A stretch of DNA of 64,000 bases, from contig NZ_AJLN01000100.1 in assembly GCF_000317285.1 (NCBI RefSeq), positions 62,001-126,000 of the forward strand, in the 5' to 3' direction. Source of the DNA: Chlorogloeopsis fritschii PCC 6912 (lineage in GTDB: Bacteria > Cyanobacteriota > Cyanobacteriia > Cyanobacteriales > Nostocaceae). A program made the position numbers and the translations under genes. Under the pieces are notes generated by a model. The model was not told the origin of the DNA. It saw only the letters and a program-made list of their open reading frames with translations, and ran no database searches. Positions 1-8,396 of this stretch are shown here, one piece after another. Positions within the stretch are counted from its first letter, which is position 1, and the number at the start of each line of letters is the position of its first letter.

Positions 1-237
1 CTGTTACTACCTTTTCAAATTGTAGAAGAACTTGGTTGGTGGACAGGTGTAATTGTGGCTTTAATTAGTTTTACTTTATTTGGGATTGAAGCAATTGGTT
101 TAGAAATAGAAAATCCCTTTGGTTACGATGCCAATGACTTACCTCTAGATACTATTTGTCATACAATGAAACGTAATATTAATGATTTAACAAGCTTAAT
201 CCCCAGTACGCGATCGCATCGAGAATCACAAAACTAA
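1..237 (+). CDS. Bestrophin-family anion channel, C-terminal part (5' end outside window)
   Basis: The frame is open from base 1 to the stop at 235-237, so the gene starts before the window. The visible 78 residues hold the end of a hydrophobic segment followed by the GIEAIGLEIENPFGYDANDL stretch, which is the conserved C-terminal signature of the bacterial bestrophin/UPF0187 (YneE) family. In the family this acidic cluster follows the last helix of a pentameric chloride/bicarbonate-type channel in the inner membrane. In cyanobacteria such proteins have been linked to ion balance around the thylakoid, but nothing here fixes the ion. A GTG at 55 could be mistaken for a start; it lies inside the conserved domain and is not the real one. 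Function is by family only. Confidence 0.82.
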   Translation: MLLPFQIVEELGWWTGVIVALISFTLFGIEAIGLEIENPFGYDANDLPLDTICHTMKRNINDLTSLIPSTRSHRESQN

Positions 238-287
238 TGCAAACACCAATTAAACCCCTCACACTAGCTGAATTTCTCAAACTTCCT
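237..287 (+). pseudogene. Possible 5' remnant of a Uma2-family nuclease gene
   Basis: An ATG overlapping the bestrophin stop (TAATG) opens a frame reading MQTPIKPLTLAEFLKLP. This closely resembles the N-terminus of cyanobacterial Uma2-family (PD-(D/E)XK-like) proteins, typically KPLTLEEFLKLPETKP. The similarity stops after about 17 codons, where the convergent M28 peptidase gene ends, and no catalytic core follows. I read it as a leftover of a deleted gene. The match is short and from memory, so it remains tentative. Confidence 0.35.
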
Positions 288-291
288 ATTC

Positions 292-1134
292 TCACAACCG
301 CCGAATTCCAGTTTCCAAACCCTGACAAACACCCGTCAAAAAATCTAAATCCAAAGTCGCAATTGTATCGCTAGGTTTGTGATAGTTAGGATTCCGCATA
401 AATGCCGTATCTGTCACCATGATTGCCGGGTAACCTGCATCCCAAAATGGCGCATGATCGCTGAGTCGTGTCTGGGGCACTATATGCCCTTGATTTGGTA
501 CTGGCAGCCACTGGCTGGGTACGCCGGCTTTGCGAATGCTGCGACTAATAGAAATTAAATCCCGTAATGTTCGCCAATTGCCAATTAAACCGATAAAATT
601 GCCGCGATCAGGGTAAATGTACTGTAAAGGAGACGGGTAAGTTTGGGAACCAGGAGTAGAATCGCAATAACCCAACATTTCGAGCGACATCATTAAACGC
701 AACGCTTGTTGTTCTTGCCGGAACTTAGTCACATATTCCGTACTACCCAACAAGCCGTATTCTTCCATATCGAAAGCCACCAATCGGAGCGGATATCTGA
801 TTGGTTGTGCAGCAAATATTCTTGCTAATTCCAACAACACCGCCACACCAGTGGCATTATCATCAGCGCCTGGCGTTCCTGGTACAGCATCATAATGGGC
901 ACCAATTAAAATTAACGGCAAATCTTCCTTTTGCGACTCAGCAGCAGGTAAATTTAAAATGAGATTTTTACAAGCTTTAGCACCTACGTAGAAGGTGTGG
1001 ATATCCACACTCCCCCATTGTGCAAATGAAGCGCGAATGTATTCTTGGACAAAAAAATGTCCGCCACTTGCCAGATAAGGATCGCGATCGCGAGCTATTT
1101 GAGTAAGATGAGTTTCCAGTTGCGTCTTTAACAC
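292..1134 (-). CDS. M28-family zinc metallopeptidase (aminopeptidase-like)
   Basis: The 280-residue protein carries the M28 di-zinc core in order: GAHYDAVPGTPGADDNATG (residues about 78-96, first His and bridging Asp), MEEYGLLGS (general-base Glu and Zn-ligand Glu, about 123-131), an Asp in the SLEMLGYCDS region and a final His in NYHKPSDT near the C-terminus. The family removes N-terminal residues from peptides or, in some branches, cyclises glutamine. No signal peptide is evident, so a cytoplasmic role is likely. The start is GTG at 1134 (MLKTQLETHL); there is no better upstream start. It stands alone, divergent from dnaK and convergent with the bestrophin gene. Substrate is unknown. Confidence 0.88.
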   Translation of the reverse strand: MLKTQLETHLTQIARDRDPYLASGGHFFVQEYIRASFAQWGSVDIHTFYVGAKACKNLILNLPAAESQKEDLPLILIGAHYDAVPGTPGADDNATGVAVLLELARIFAAQPIRYPLRLVAFDMEEYGLLGSTEYVTKFRQEQQALRLMMSLEMLGYCDSTPGSQTYPSPLQYIYPDRGNFIGLIGNWRTLRDLISISRSIRKAGVPSQWLPVPNQGHIVPQTRLSDHAPFWDAGYPAIMVTDTAFMRNPNYHKPSDTIATLDLDFLTGVCQGLETGIRRL

Positions 1135-1248
1135 AATATTCTAACAGCTAACATTGGTTCACCGTGTATTTATCAAGTGCAAGATACAATAAATCAAGCA
1201 TAAGTTCTAAACAAATAATTTATAAGACCAGTAGGAGAACAGCAACGC

Positions 1249-3354
1249 ATGGGCAAGGTAGTCGGCATCGACTTGGGTACAACTAACTCTGTAGTCGCCG
1301 TCATGGAGGGAGGCAAGCCGGTGGTGATTGCCAATGCAGAAGGTATGCGCACAACTCCCTCCGTAGTTGGCTTCAGCAAAGACGGCGAACGCTTAGTCGG
1401 ACAAATGGCGCGGCGGCAAACTGTGCTTAACCCCCAAAATACTTTTTTTGCAGTCAAACGCTTTATTGGGCGCAAGTATGCCGAACTTAGTCCAGAATCG
1501 AAGCGAATACCTTACACCATCCGTAAAGATGAAATAGGCAATATTAAAATAGTATGTCCTCGTTTAAATAAAGAGTTCGCCCCCGAAGAAATTTCGGCAA
1601 TGGTTCTTAAAAAATTAGCAGAAGATGCCAGCAAATATCTAAATGAACCAGTTACGGGGGCAGTAATTACCGTTCCCGCTTATTTTAATGATTCCCAGCG
1701 ACAGGCAACGCGGGATGCTGGCAGAATCGCTGGTTTAGAAGTGTTACGAATTCTCAATGAACCTACAGCCGCATCTTTGGCTTATGGTTTAGATCGCTCT
1801 GACAACCAAACCATTTTGGTATTTGATTTGGGCGGTGGCACCTTTGATGTATCAATCCTAGATATTGGTGATGGTGTGTTTGAAGTTAGAGCCACCAGCG
1901 GCGATACCCAATTAGGTGGAAATGAATTTGATAAAAAAATTGTCGATTGGTTGGCAGAAAAATTTTTAGAACAAGAAGGAGTAGATTTAAGACGTGAACG
2001 ACAATCTTTACAGCGTCTGATGGAAGCTGCCGAAAAGGCAAAAATTGAACTTTCTTCAGTTAGCGTTACTGATATTAATTTACCCTTTATCGCTGCCACA
2101 GAAGAAGGGCCAGTACACCTGGAAACTCGTCTGACTCGTTCTCAATTTGAAGGGTTATGCGATGATTTGTTAGGGCGATTGCGCGTACCTGTGAAACGAG
2201 CGCTCAAAGATGCTGGCTTGACTCCTGCAGATATCGATGAAGTTGTGTTGGTAGGCGGTTCTACACGTATGCCAATGGTACAGCAACTTGTACGAGCGAT
2301 GATTGGTAGAGAACCTAACCAGAATGTCAATCCCGATGAAGTTGTAGCAGTAGGTGCAGCCATTCAAGCGGGTATTCTCGCAGGCGAGATGAAAGATGTT
2401 TTGCTGCTAGATGTTACGCCTCTTTCTTTAGGATTGGAAACCATTGGTGGCGTGAGAAAAGTACTTATCCCTCGTAACACCACAATCCCCGTACGCCGTT
2501 CTGATATTTTTTCTACATCAGAAAATAACCAAAATACTGTAGAAATTCATGTAGTTCAAGGTGAACGGGAAATGGCGGCAGATAATAAATCTTTGGGGCG
2601 CTTTAAGCTATATGGTATTCCCCCCGCTCCTCGTGGTATACCGCAAATACAAGTATCATTTGATATTGATGCTAACGGGATTTTACAGGTAACAGCTCTG
2701 GATAGAACCACAGGCAGAGAGCAAAGTATCACTATTCAAGGTGCTTCTACCTTAAGTGAGGGAGAAATTCAGCAGGCAATTCGAGATGCAGAAAAATATG
2801 CAGATGTAGACAGACAGCGCAAAGAAAAAATAGAAAAACGTACTCGCTCTGAGGCTTTGATTTTACAAGCCGAAAGACAGCTTAGAGAAGTAGCGCTAGA
2901 ATTTGGCATGGGATTTGCCCGCACTCGACGCCAACAAATTGATAACATCTGCCGAGAATTACGCGAAAGTTTACAGCAAAATGACGATCGCGGCATCGAT
3001 CAAGCATACGCCGATCTGCAAGATGCTTTATCTGATCTCAGCCGGGAAGTGCGCCAGTATTACGCCGACGAGGAAGACGATGACTTGTTTGGTGCAATCA
3101 AGGACATCTTCACTGGCGGAGACAAAGAACGCGAATCTCCCAGGGAAACATTTCGCGATCGCGATTACTACGATAGAGACTATGACAGAGGCTATGGCAG
3201 AGACTACGACAGAGATAGAAGCTATGGCAGAGACTACGACAGGGATAGAAGCTATGGCAGAGACAGTCGTTCTCCCTACGAAGGCGGTGGTTCTTCACGC
3301 AGAAGTCGCCCCAGCTACCAGGATAATTGGGATGACGACGATGATTGGCTCTAA
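1249..3354 (+). CDS. dnaK: Hsp70 chaperone DnaK with Asp/Arg/Tyr-rich C-terminal tail
   Basis: Full-length Hsp70 (701 aa): the N-terminal actin-like ATPase begins [17 protein letters not shown], with phosphate loop [15 protein letters not shown] and adenosine motif [11 protein letters not shown]; then the beta-sandwich substrate domain ([17 protein letters not shown]) and a helical lid. The start ATG has a good GGAG site 8-10 bases upstream. It folds client proteins with a J-protein and GrpE. Unlike the typical DnaK end (EEVDD-like), the last about 75 residues are an [10 protein letters not shown]-type low-complexity tail encoded by 30-bp tandem repeats (about 3,170-3,270), ending in an acidic DDDDDWL. 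Cyanobacteria have several DnaK paralogues; the divergent tail suggests this is not the housekeeping DnaK2, but the paralogue number cannot be fixed here. dnaJ follows 428 bp downstream. Confidence 0.95.
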   Translation: MGKVVGIDLGTTNSVVAVMEGGKPVVIANAEGMRTTPSVVGFSKDGERLVGQMARRQTVLNPQNTFFAVKRFIGRKYAELSPESKRIPYTIRKDEIGNIKIVCPRLNKEFAPEEISAMVLKKLAEDASKYLNEPVTGAVITVPAYFNDSQRQATRDAGRIAGLEVLRILNEPTAASLAYGLDRSDNQTILVFDLGGGTFDVSILDIGDGVFEVRATSGDTQLGGNEFDKKIVDWLAEKFLEQEGVDLRRERQSLQRLMEAAEKAKIELSSVSVTDINLPFIAATEEGPVHLETRLTRSQFEGLCDDLLGRLRVPVKRALKDAGLTPADIDEVVLVGGSTRMPMVQQLVRAMIGREPNQNVNPDEVVAVGAAIQAGILAGEMKDVLLLDVTPLSLGLETIGGVRKVLIPRNTTIPVRRSDIFSTSENNQNTVEIHVVQGEREMAADNKSLGRFKLYGIPPAPRGIPQIQVSFDIDANGILQVTALDRTTGREQSITIQGASTLSEGEIQQAIRDAEKYADVDRQRKEKIEKRTRSEALILQAERQLREVALEFGMGFARTRRQQIDNICRELRESLQQNDDRGIDQAYADLQDALSDLSREVRQYYADEEDDDLFGAIKDIFTGGDKERESPRETFRDRDYYDRDYDRGYGRDYDRDRSYGRDYDRDRSYGRDSRSPYEGGGSSRRSRPSYQDNWDDDDDWL
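3170..3272 (+). repeat. 30-bp tandem repeat encoding the DnaK tail
   Basis: Units beginning agctatggcagagactacga recur with a 30-bp period inside the 3' end of dnaK, giving repeated [10 protein letters not shown]. Copies are nearly identical, so unit number may vary between strains. Confidence 0.8.
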
Positions 3355-3359
3355 AGTGG

Positions 3360-3382
3360 GGACGGGTGCGTTCCCGTCCTTT
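3360..3382 (+). terminator. Likely Rho-independent terminator of dnaK
   Basis: A 7-bp GC-rich stem ggacggg / cccgtcc around a 6-base loop, followed by cttt, lies 6 bases after the dnaK stop. The T-run is short, so it may act weakly or simply be a processed hairpin. Confidence 0.5.
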
Positions 3383-3490
3383 AACTGTAAGAATAAATAT
3401 ATGTAGTTTGAAACAAGATCATGAAATAGATTCAGAATGTAGCTGTTGTTATTAGTAATTTGGGAATAAGGAAAAAGTTATTAGTTAGTA

Positions 3491-3630
3491 GAGGACGGGT
3501 TTTGTCGATTATCTTTGGGCTGAAACAGACAATTTATCTTCAAAACCGCACGGCAGTCGCTACAACGCTCTTAACCCGACGCCAGGTGCTACAACGGGGA
3601 GAACCCCCAAGGGCGCGCTGCCTCCCGTAC
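3491..3630. repeat. Dispersed intergenic repeat, copy 1 (dnaK-dnaJ gap)
   Basis: This segment shares blocks with 5,716-5,830 and 19,325-19,400: a gacgggttt/aaaccgc stem, the block gcacggcagtcgc, cttaacccg, gccaggtgctacaacg and aagggcgcgctgcctccc. It carries no gene. Such repeats are often misannotated as short hypothetical proteins. The rest of the 428-bp dnaK-dnaJ gap is AT-rich and shows no other feature. Confidence 0.65.
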
Positions 3631-3782
3631 TGGTGAGCTTGGTTAATTGCCGCTCGCAAAAGAAATACCCGGAAAAATCGGCTTACACGTTTAGTACTGG
3701 GAAAGAACTAACAAATAACCACCAACAAAATATATCTTCAAAAAATATCAAATCTAAAATCTAAAGTTAAACGACGGAACTT

Positions 3783-4775
3783 ATGCAAAATTTGCGGAAT
3801 TTTCGCGATTACTACGAAATTTTGGGAGTATCCAAAGAAGCCACTAATGAAGAAATTAAAAAGAATTATCGGCGTTTAGCAAGGCAGTATCATCCAGATT
3901 TAAACCCTGGAAATAAAGCTGCTGAGGAAAAATTTAAGGACATCGGTGAGGCTTATGAAATCCTTTCCGATTCAGAAAAGCGAGTTAAATACGACGAGTT
4001 TAGCCGTTACTGGAACCAACAAGGCTTTGGCAGCAAACAAGGGCAACGGACAAAACCCTGGGGAGGAGATAACCGTTCCAACGGGCGCACCACACAGGAT
4101 GTTAATCCTGGTAACTATCCTGATTTTACTAGCTTTATCAATGAAGTTATCGGTGTAAAAACTAGCAGAAACGGCACTGCTGGGGCTACCAACACCACAA
4201 CCGCCGATCCATTTCGTACACCTAGAACAAAAGTTTCATATTCGCCCAGCCAACGCCCCTCCCGTCGCGATATCGAAGCGAGATTATCCCTACCCTTGGA
4301 AAAAGCTTATCAAGGTGGATTGGAGAGGATTCGCTTGGAAGACGGGCGATCGCTAGAAGTAGGTATGCCCCCAGGTATGGTAACAGGACAAACCATCCGA
4401 CTGCGAAATCAAGGCATTAATGGTGGCGATTTATACCTAAAGATTACTGTTGAACCTCATCCTATCTTTAAAATCGAAGGCACCGATGTTCAATGCCAAG
4501 TCCCCATTACTCCCAGTGAAGCAGTATTGGGAGGACAAGTAGAAGCACCTACCCTAGATGGCTTGGTAAAAATGACAATACCCCCCGGAGTTAGATCTGG
4601 GCAAAAATTGCGCCTCGTTGGCAAAGGCTATCCTAACGACAAAGGTAAACGCGGCGATCAATTAGTAGAAATTCAAATAGTTACTCCCAAAAATATTAGT
4701 CAAGAAGAAAGGGAACTGTACGAAAAAATCCGTCTGCTTGAAACATTTAAACCTCGTGCGGATTTATTTTCATAA
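3783..4775 (+). CDS. dnaJ: DnaJ/CbpA-type Hsp40 co-chaperone (type II, no zinc finger)
   Basis: The 330-residue protein starts with a J-domain (residues about 8-75: [13 protein letters not shown], then the catalytic HPD in [10 protein letters not shown]). A Gly/Asn/Thr-rich linker follows, and then two C-terminal beta-barrel substrate-binding domains ([14 protein letters not shown] to the end). No CxxCxGxG zinc-finger repeats are present, so it is a type II (CbpA-like) J-protein that delivers clients to DnaK and stimulates its ATPase. It lies directly downstream of dnaK on the same strand, though the repeat-filled gap suggests its own promoter or processing. Length is normal for cyanobacterial members of this class. 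Confidence 0.93.
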   Translation: MQNLRNFRDYYEILGVSKEATNEEIKKNYRRLARQYHPDLNPGNKAAEEKFKDIGEAYEILSDSEKRVKYDEFSRYWNQQGFGSKQGQRTKPWGGDNRSNGRTTQDVNPGNYPDFTSFINEVIGVKTSRNGTAGATNTTTADPFRTPRTKVSYSPSQRPSRRDIEARLSLPLEKAYQGGLERIRLEDGRSLEVGMPPGMVTGQTIRLRNQGINGGDLYLKITVEPHPIFKIEGTDVQCQVPITPSEAVLGGQVEAPTLDGLVKMTIPPGVRSGQKLRLVGKGYPNDKGKRGDQLVEIQIVTPKNISQEERELYEKIRLLETFKPRADLFS

Positions 4776-4877
4776 ATAGTTAATAGTTAGGAAAAGGGGA
4801 TAAAAAGACACGGAGAGGGGGAGAGTGGGGACAAAGGGACAAGGGGAGTATTGAAGAAGAATACAGAATTCAGAATA

Positions 4878-4996
4878 TTCTGGCTTCTGGCTTCTGGCTC
4901 CTGGCTTCTGTAGACGCGGAGCGGTGAGCCAGTCCGGTGGACGGGTTCCCCGGCATAAAGGAACTGGCGAACCCGGAGGGCTTCCCGCAGGGTATT
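4878..4996. repeat. STRR heptamers (ttctggc) and a dispersed GC-rich repeat
   Basis: Four to five copies of the heptamer ttctggc/tcctggc (4,878-4,910) are followed by a GC-rich block, tagacgcggagcggtgagcc ... aactggcgaacccggagggc, related to segments at 6,220-6,290 and 39,690-39,740. The dnaJ to J-protein gap (335 bp) otherwise shows only AT-rich spacer. Confidence 0.6.
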
Positions 4997-5110
4997 CTAT
5001 TTAAATAAACCACCAACCACTAACCAATGACAAATGATAAATAACCAATGACTACCTTTAAGGTTAGTAAGTTTAAAATATTAGAGGTTAGAGAAAAAGT
5101 TTGTCGCTAG

Positions 5111-5704
5111 GTGAACAAGACAGCCGTGAATCAGAACGGGGCAATGCCACAAAGCAGTGAATCCACCTCCACCTATTACACCCTGCTAGGACTGCATCCC
5201 GCAGCATCGCCAATCGAAATCCGTCGCGCTTATCGGGAATTGAGCAAACGCTATCATCCGGACACTACAAGTTTACCTACTGCTGTTGCCACTGCTAAAT
5301 TTCAGCAACTCAACGAAGCCTACGCCACCTTAAGCAACCCCGAACGACGCTTAAGCTACGACTTGAAAATAGGCTATTCCCGCTTTGGAGTCATTCAAGC
5401 ACCCCCCGATTTAAACCATCCTGTTTCTTATTCCTACGATTGGTCTAAATCAGCTTACCTTGACGCTAGCGATCGCCCTCTTTCGGCAGGCGAAATCTTT
5501 GCTTTGTTTATTTTAGGCTTAACATTTTTGGGTTGCTTGCTGCTTGCGATCGCCATTGGCTTAACTCGTGGTGAAGCTGCTTTCCAAACTCAGCTAGTGG
5601 AACCAACTCCTGTGATTGTGCAGCCACAAAATAACAAGCCCTCCCAACCTTCCCCTCAACAAGAGTGGGAGCAGAGGAGCACCAGGAAAACAACCAGCTA
5701 CTAA
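5111..5704 (+). CDS. Membrane-anchored J-domain protein
   Basis: A J-domain spans residues about 20-85 (TYYTLLGLHPAASPIEIRRA, then HPD in KRYHPDTT). It is followed by a single strongly hydrophobic helix (about 127-150, GEIFALFILGLTFLGCLLLA) and a Pro/Gln-rich polar tail. The catalytic HPD is intact, so it can stimulate a DnaK ATPase and would do so at a membrane; which membrane and which DnaK are not shown. The start is GTG at 5,111; the ATG at 5,144 (MPQSSEST) is an equally good alternative. It is the third chaperone gene in a row and is followed by DUF3143, an arrangement I recall from other cyanobacteria. Confidence 0.86.
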   Translation: MNKTAVNQNGAMPQSSESTSTYYTLLGLHPAASPIEIRRAYRELSKRYHPDTTSLPTAVATAKFQQLNEAYATLSNPERRLSYDLKIGYSRFGVIQAPPDLNHPVSYSYDWSKSAYLDASDRPLSAGEIFALFILGLTFLGCLLLAIAIGLTRGEAAFQTQLVEPTPVIVQPQNNKPSQPSPQQEWEQRSTRKTTSY

Positions 5705-5715
5705 CCCTAACTACT

Positions 5716-5830
5716 GTACGGGCGGGTTTAGAAGATAAATTCTCGGTTTGAACGGTAAGATTATCAGCAAAACCCGCACGGCAGTCGCACTCGACGCGCT
5801 TAACCCGCAAGGGCGCGCTGCCTCCCCTAC
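5716..5830. repeat. Dispersed intergenic repeat, copy 2
   Basis: Shares gcacggcagtcgcac, cttaacccgcaagggcgcgc and tgcctccc with copy 1 at 3,491-3,630. The central 39 bases (5,730-5,768) match the reverse complement of the corresponding centre of copy 1 better than the direct strand. The apparent minus-strand frame over it is an artefact of the repeat. Confidence 0.65.
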
Positions 5831-5913
5831 TAACCAATGACTAATAACTAATTAAAAATTAAAATTTAAAAATAATACTTAATAAAAGTTGACTTTTGAC
5901 TTTTAACTTACTT

Positions 5914-6186
5914 ATGTCGTTTCCTTCTGCTGATACACCGCTATACAACCATCCACTCCCTGATATAGAACAATGGCTAAAAGAACAAGGCTGTCAACAA
6001 GACGAAAACCAATTACACTGCTGGCACGTGCAGCGACCTAAATGGGAAGCTGAACTTTTACTTGATGTTGAGCAAATCATAGTCAGATATATTAATGCCG
6101 GTGAGAATGGGCAAGATATCCAAAGAGCATTTAAATATTCTCTTAGCCGACAAGATATTGAACAAGCAGTATTTTCTGGGCCGTAA
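5914..6186 (+). CDS. DUF3143 family protein
   Basis: The 90-residue soluble protein begins MSFPSADTPLYNHPLPDIEQ and ends with the conserved FKYSLSRQDIEQAVFSGP, matching the cyanobacterial DUF3143 family over its full length. Its function is unknown; the gene is often found next to a J-domain protein gene, as here, which hints at a link to chaperone function. A TTG at 5,896 in the same frame would add six residues, but the ATG at 5,914 agrees with the family start. No membrane segment or catalytic motif is visible. Confidence 0.85.
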   Translation: MSFPSADTPLYNHPLPDIEQWLKEQGCQQDENQLHCWHVQRPKWEAELLLDVEQIIVRYINAGENGQDIQRAFKYSLSRQDIEQAVFSGP

Positions 6187-6204
6187 ATTAGGGACTAGGG
6201 ACTA

Positions 6205-6403
6205 GCAAGACGAGGGGGGGAGGGGGAGAGGAGCCAGCGCCGTGGGCGGGTTCCCCGACTTGGGGCGACTGGCGTGGGGAGACAAGGGGAAAACCTTTCT
6301 CCTTGTCCCCACCTCCCTTCTTCCCAATCCCCGATACCGTTCGGCTGGCGCTCACGGCGGAAGCCCAATCCCCAATCCCCAGTCCCCAGTACCCAGCCCC
6401 TAA
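6205..6403. repeat. GC-rich dispersed repeat and cccagt STRR heptamers
   Basis: The gap between two convergent genes is filled by a G-rich tract, a gagccagcgccgtgggcggg block related to that at 4,920, and heptamers of the type ccccagt/ccccaat (6,364-6,403). No separate terminator is recognisable. Confidence 0.6.
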
Positions 6404-6404
6404 T

Positions 6405-7154
6405 CTACACTTTCCCAAATCGCCGTTCTCGCTGTTGATAATCACACAACGCACGGTGAAATTCACTGCGATCAAAATCAGGCCAGAGAGTATCAGTAAT
6501 GTAAATTTCTGAATAAGCTATTTGCCAGAGCAGGAAATTGGAAATTCGCATTTCCCCACTGGTACGAATTAACAAATCTGGATCGGAGATTCCAGTAGTA
6601 TAAAGGTGGCGCTCAAAGGTTGCCTCATCTATTTCATCTGGCTGGAGTAATCCCTGCTGTACTTCAACAGCGATCGCTCGGCAAGCTTGGACTATTTCCT
6701 GTCTACCCCCATAATTGGTCGCCACTGTAAACCTAATGCTACGATTATTTTTAGTTTCTTCTACCGAACGGGAAATTTCTGCTTGTAGCGCCCGTGGCAA
6801 ACTACTCAAATTCCCGACAAATCGAATTTGTACATTCTCCTCGACCATTTCCCGCAGTTCTTGACGCAAAACCCGCTGGAATAGAGTCATTAAGAAATCT
6901 ACTTCTTCTTGGGGTCTGCCCCAATTTTCTGTTGAAAAAGCATAAGCAGTTAATGCTTCAATTCCCCAATCTTTACAACAACGGAGTAAATCCTTCAAAG
7001 CATCTACTCCCCTTTTATGACCCATAATTCGGGGTAATCCTTGACGCTTTGCCCATCGACCATTGCCATCCATAATTACTGCAACGTGCTTGGGCAGTAG
7101 TTCTCGTTTCAAGTCAGGGGGCAAATATTCAAGTTGAGTTTGTTGTGCTGTCAT
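6405..7154 (-). CDS. uppS: Isoprenyl (undecaprenyl) diphosphate synthase
   Basis: This cis-prenyltransferase (249 aa) condenses isopentenyl diphosphate onto farnesyl diphosphate to make the C55 lipid carrier used for peptidoglycan and surface glycans. Seen directly: the catalytic Asp in [15 protein letters not shown] (residues about 25-39), [11 protein letters not shown], and the C-terminal [16 protein letters not shown] signature that binds the diphosphate. Length is normal. Its start codon overlaps the stop of cdaA by 4 bases, so the two are cotranscribed and translationally coupled; this cdaA-uppS pairing is common in cyanobacteria. Paralogues making other chain lengths exist, so the exact product is by family. 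Confidence 0.95.
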   Translation of the reverse strand: MTAQQTQLEYLPPDLKRELLPKHVAVIMDGNGRWAKRQGLPRIMGHKRGVDALKDLLRCCKDWGIEALTAYAFSTENWGRPQEEVDFLMTLFQRVLRQELREMVEENVQIRFVGNLSSLPRALQAEISRSVEETKNNRSIRFTVATNYGGRQEIVQACRAIAVEVQQGLLQPDEIDEATFERHLYTTGISDPDLLIRTSGEMRISNFLLWQIAYSEIYITDTLWPDFDRSEFHRALCDYQQRERRFGKV

Positions 7155-8074
7155 TTTTTGTCTCGCGAAGCGGTCGATGGTAGTCCGAGTAAACGTGAAA
7201 CCAATGCTAATGCCTGACTGCGAATCCGACGACCCAAACTTAGCAAACCAGGAGCAACTGCTTCCCGATCTACAGTCGGCGAAAATCTAGCTTCCAGAGA
7301 CTCTTTGAGCTTTGTGATGGTCAGCGGTCTGTTTAGGGTTCCCCTTTCCGCTAAAGAAATAGAACCTGTTTCTTCAGATACAACGACACAAATACAATTC
7401 TCAACCCGTTCAGTTATTCCCATCGCCGCCCGGTGGCGTGTTCCCAACTGACGCGAGGCTGTGCGTCCTGAAAGCGGTAAAATTATACCAGATGCTACAA
7501 TCCGCGAACCTCGTATCAATGTAGCACCATCGTGTAAAAGAGTTTTTGGCTGAAAAATTGTCTGGATCAGTTCTTTGGATACTTCAGCGTTCAGTTTGAC
7601 TCCTGGTACCGAAAAATCCCGCTCGTCAATCGGGCCGGAGGTTTCCAAAATTAATAGCGCACCAATCCGGTTTTTCGATAATTCTTTAACTGCTTCGACA
7701 ATTTCATCAATTACACTATCAGACTTGGGAACCGCCAGACGGGATGGTTGAAACAACTGCCGGAACTCTCCACGTCCCAGTTGTTCTAAAAATCGGCGAA
7801 ACTCTGACTGAAGAGCAACCGCCATTGCCACAGCACAGCCAATCACCAACTTTTCCAGCACAAAGTTTAGCAATTGCAGTTGCAATTTGCCACTAATCGC
7901 TGATGCCAGCATCAAGATAATAAATCCTCGCACCATCCAAAGTGTCCGGCGCTCACTGATAATAACTAGTATCATGTACGTCAGCGCCAGTACCAAAACA
8001 ATATCCAGAGTCTCAAGCAGCAAGGGCCGAGACCATCCTTGGTTTATCAGCCATTGCCTCCATAAATTTCTCAT
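7151..8074 (-). CDS. cdaA: Diadenylate cyclase CdaA (c-di-AMP synthase)
   Basis: Three N-terminal membrane helices (residues about 20-95) precede a DAC domain with both diagnostic motifs, DGA in [11 protein letters not shown] and RHR in [11 protein letters not shown]. It makes c-di-AMP from two ATP at the inner membrane. In the family this messenger controls potassium transport, osmotic balance and cell-wall homeostasis, and in cyanobacteria survival in the dark. It is first in an operon with uppS, which it overlaps. The C-terminal about 60 residues after the DAC core are a variable extension. Length (307 aa) is slightly over the Firmicute enzyme. Confidence 0.95.
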   Translation of the reverse strand: MRNLWRQWLINQGWSRPLLLETLDIVLVLALTYMILVIISERRTLWMVRGFIILMLASAISGKLQLQLLNFVLEKLVIGCAVAMAVALQSEFRRFLEQLGRGEFRQLFQPSRLAVPKSDSVIDEIVEAVKELSKNRIGALLILETSGPIDERDFSVPGVKLNAEVSKELIQTIFQPKTLLHDGATLIRGSRIVASGIILPLSGRTASRQLGTRHRAAMGITERVENCICVVVSEETGSISLAERGTLNRPLTITKLKESLEARFSPTVDREAVAPGLLSLGRRIRSQALALVSRLLGLPSTASRDKK

Positions 8075-8154
8075 GACATCTGGACTAAACCTTCTGCCTC
8101 TAAATCAAGTAAGTCAATAGTCAACAATTGACAGTCAATAGTCAATAGTTTTGA

Positions 8155-8370
8155 GCTAGCTAGTGGAAACCAGAGCCACCCTTACAGGAGGCAGCCCCGC
8201 TCTCCATTGAAGACGCTTTGAGGGCGTCTTTCGGGCGTTTACAAATCGAGTTGGTGTCGAGCCGATTAAGTGTGGGGTTTTTCTCCCCGTTGTGGACGCA
8301 AAAGACTTCTTTTGGTATAAACCTGGCATGAAAACCACCAATACTGGACTCGCTCGCCACAGCACTGCCT
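8155..8370 (-). other. Structured non-coding segment between lysA and cdaA (repeat or RNA candidate)
   Basis: This is GC-richer than the flanking spacer and carries several hairpins: gacgctttgagggcgtc (8,211-8,227), ggggtttttctcccc (8,274-8,287) and a gtggaaaccagagccacc end. Two overlapping minus-strand frames of similar length cover it, as expected of a structured repeat rather than a gene. It ends 81 bases before the cdaA start, so a leader role is possible. I do not recognise it as a known RNA family. Confidence 0.4.
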
Positions 8371-8396
8371 GCTAACGATTACTGACTAAGAAATGA

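Noticed and set aside
1140-1248. CIRCE or other heat-shock operator upstream of dnaK
   Set aside because: No gagtgc-type inverted repeat is present.
1194-1475. Minus-strand frame over the dnaK start
   Set aside because: Antisense to a strongly conserved gene; translation is low-complexity and matches nothing.
2903-3406. Plus-strand frame overlapping the dnaK 3' end with [10 protein letters not shown] repeats
   Set aside because: It is the alternative-frame reading of the 30-bp repeat encoding the DnaK tail.
5508-5837. Minus-strand frame beginning VSRGGSAPLRVKRV
   Set aside because: Derived from dispersed repeat copy 2 and the antisense of the J-protein gene.
8156-8365. Two overlapping short minus-strand frames as a small protein
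   Set aside because: Two frames of equal length in the same structured segment, no ribosome site and no family; better explained as a repeat or RNA.
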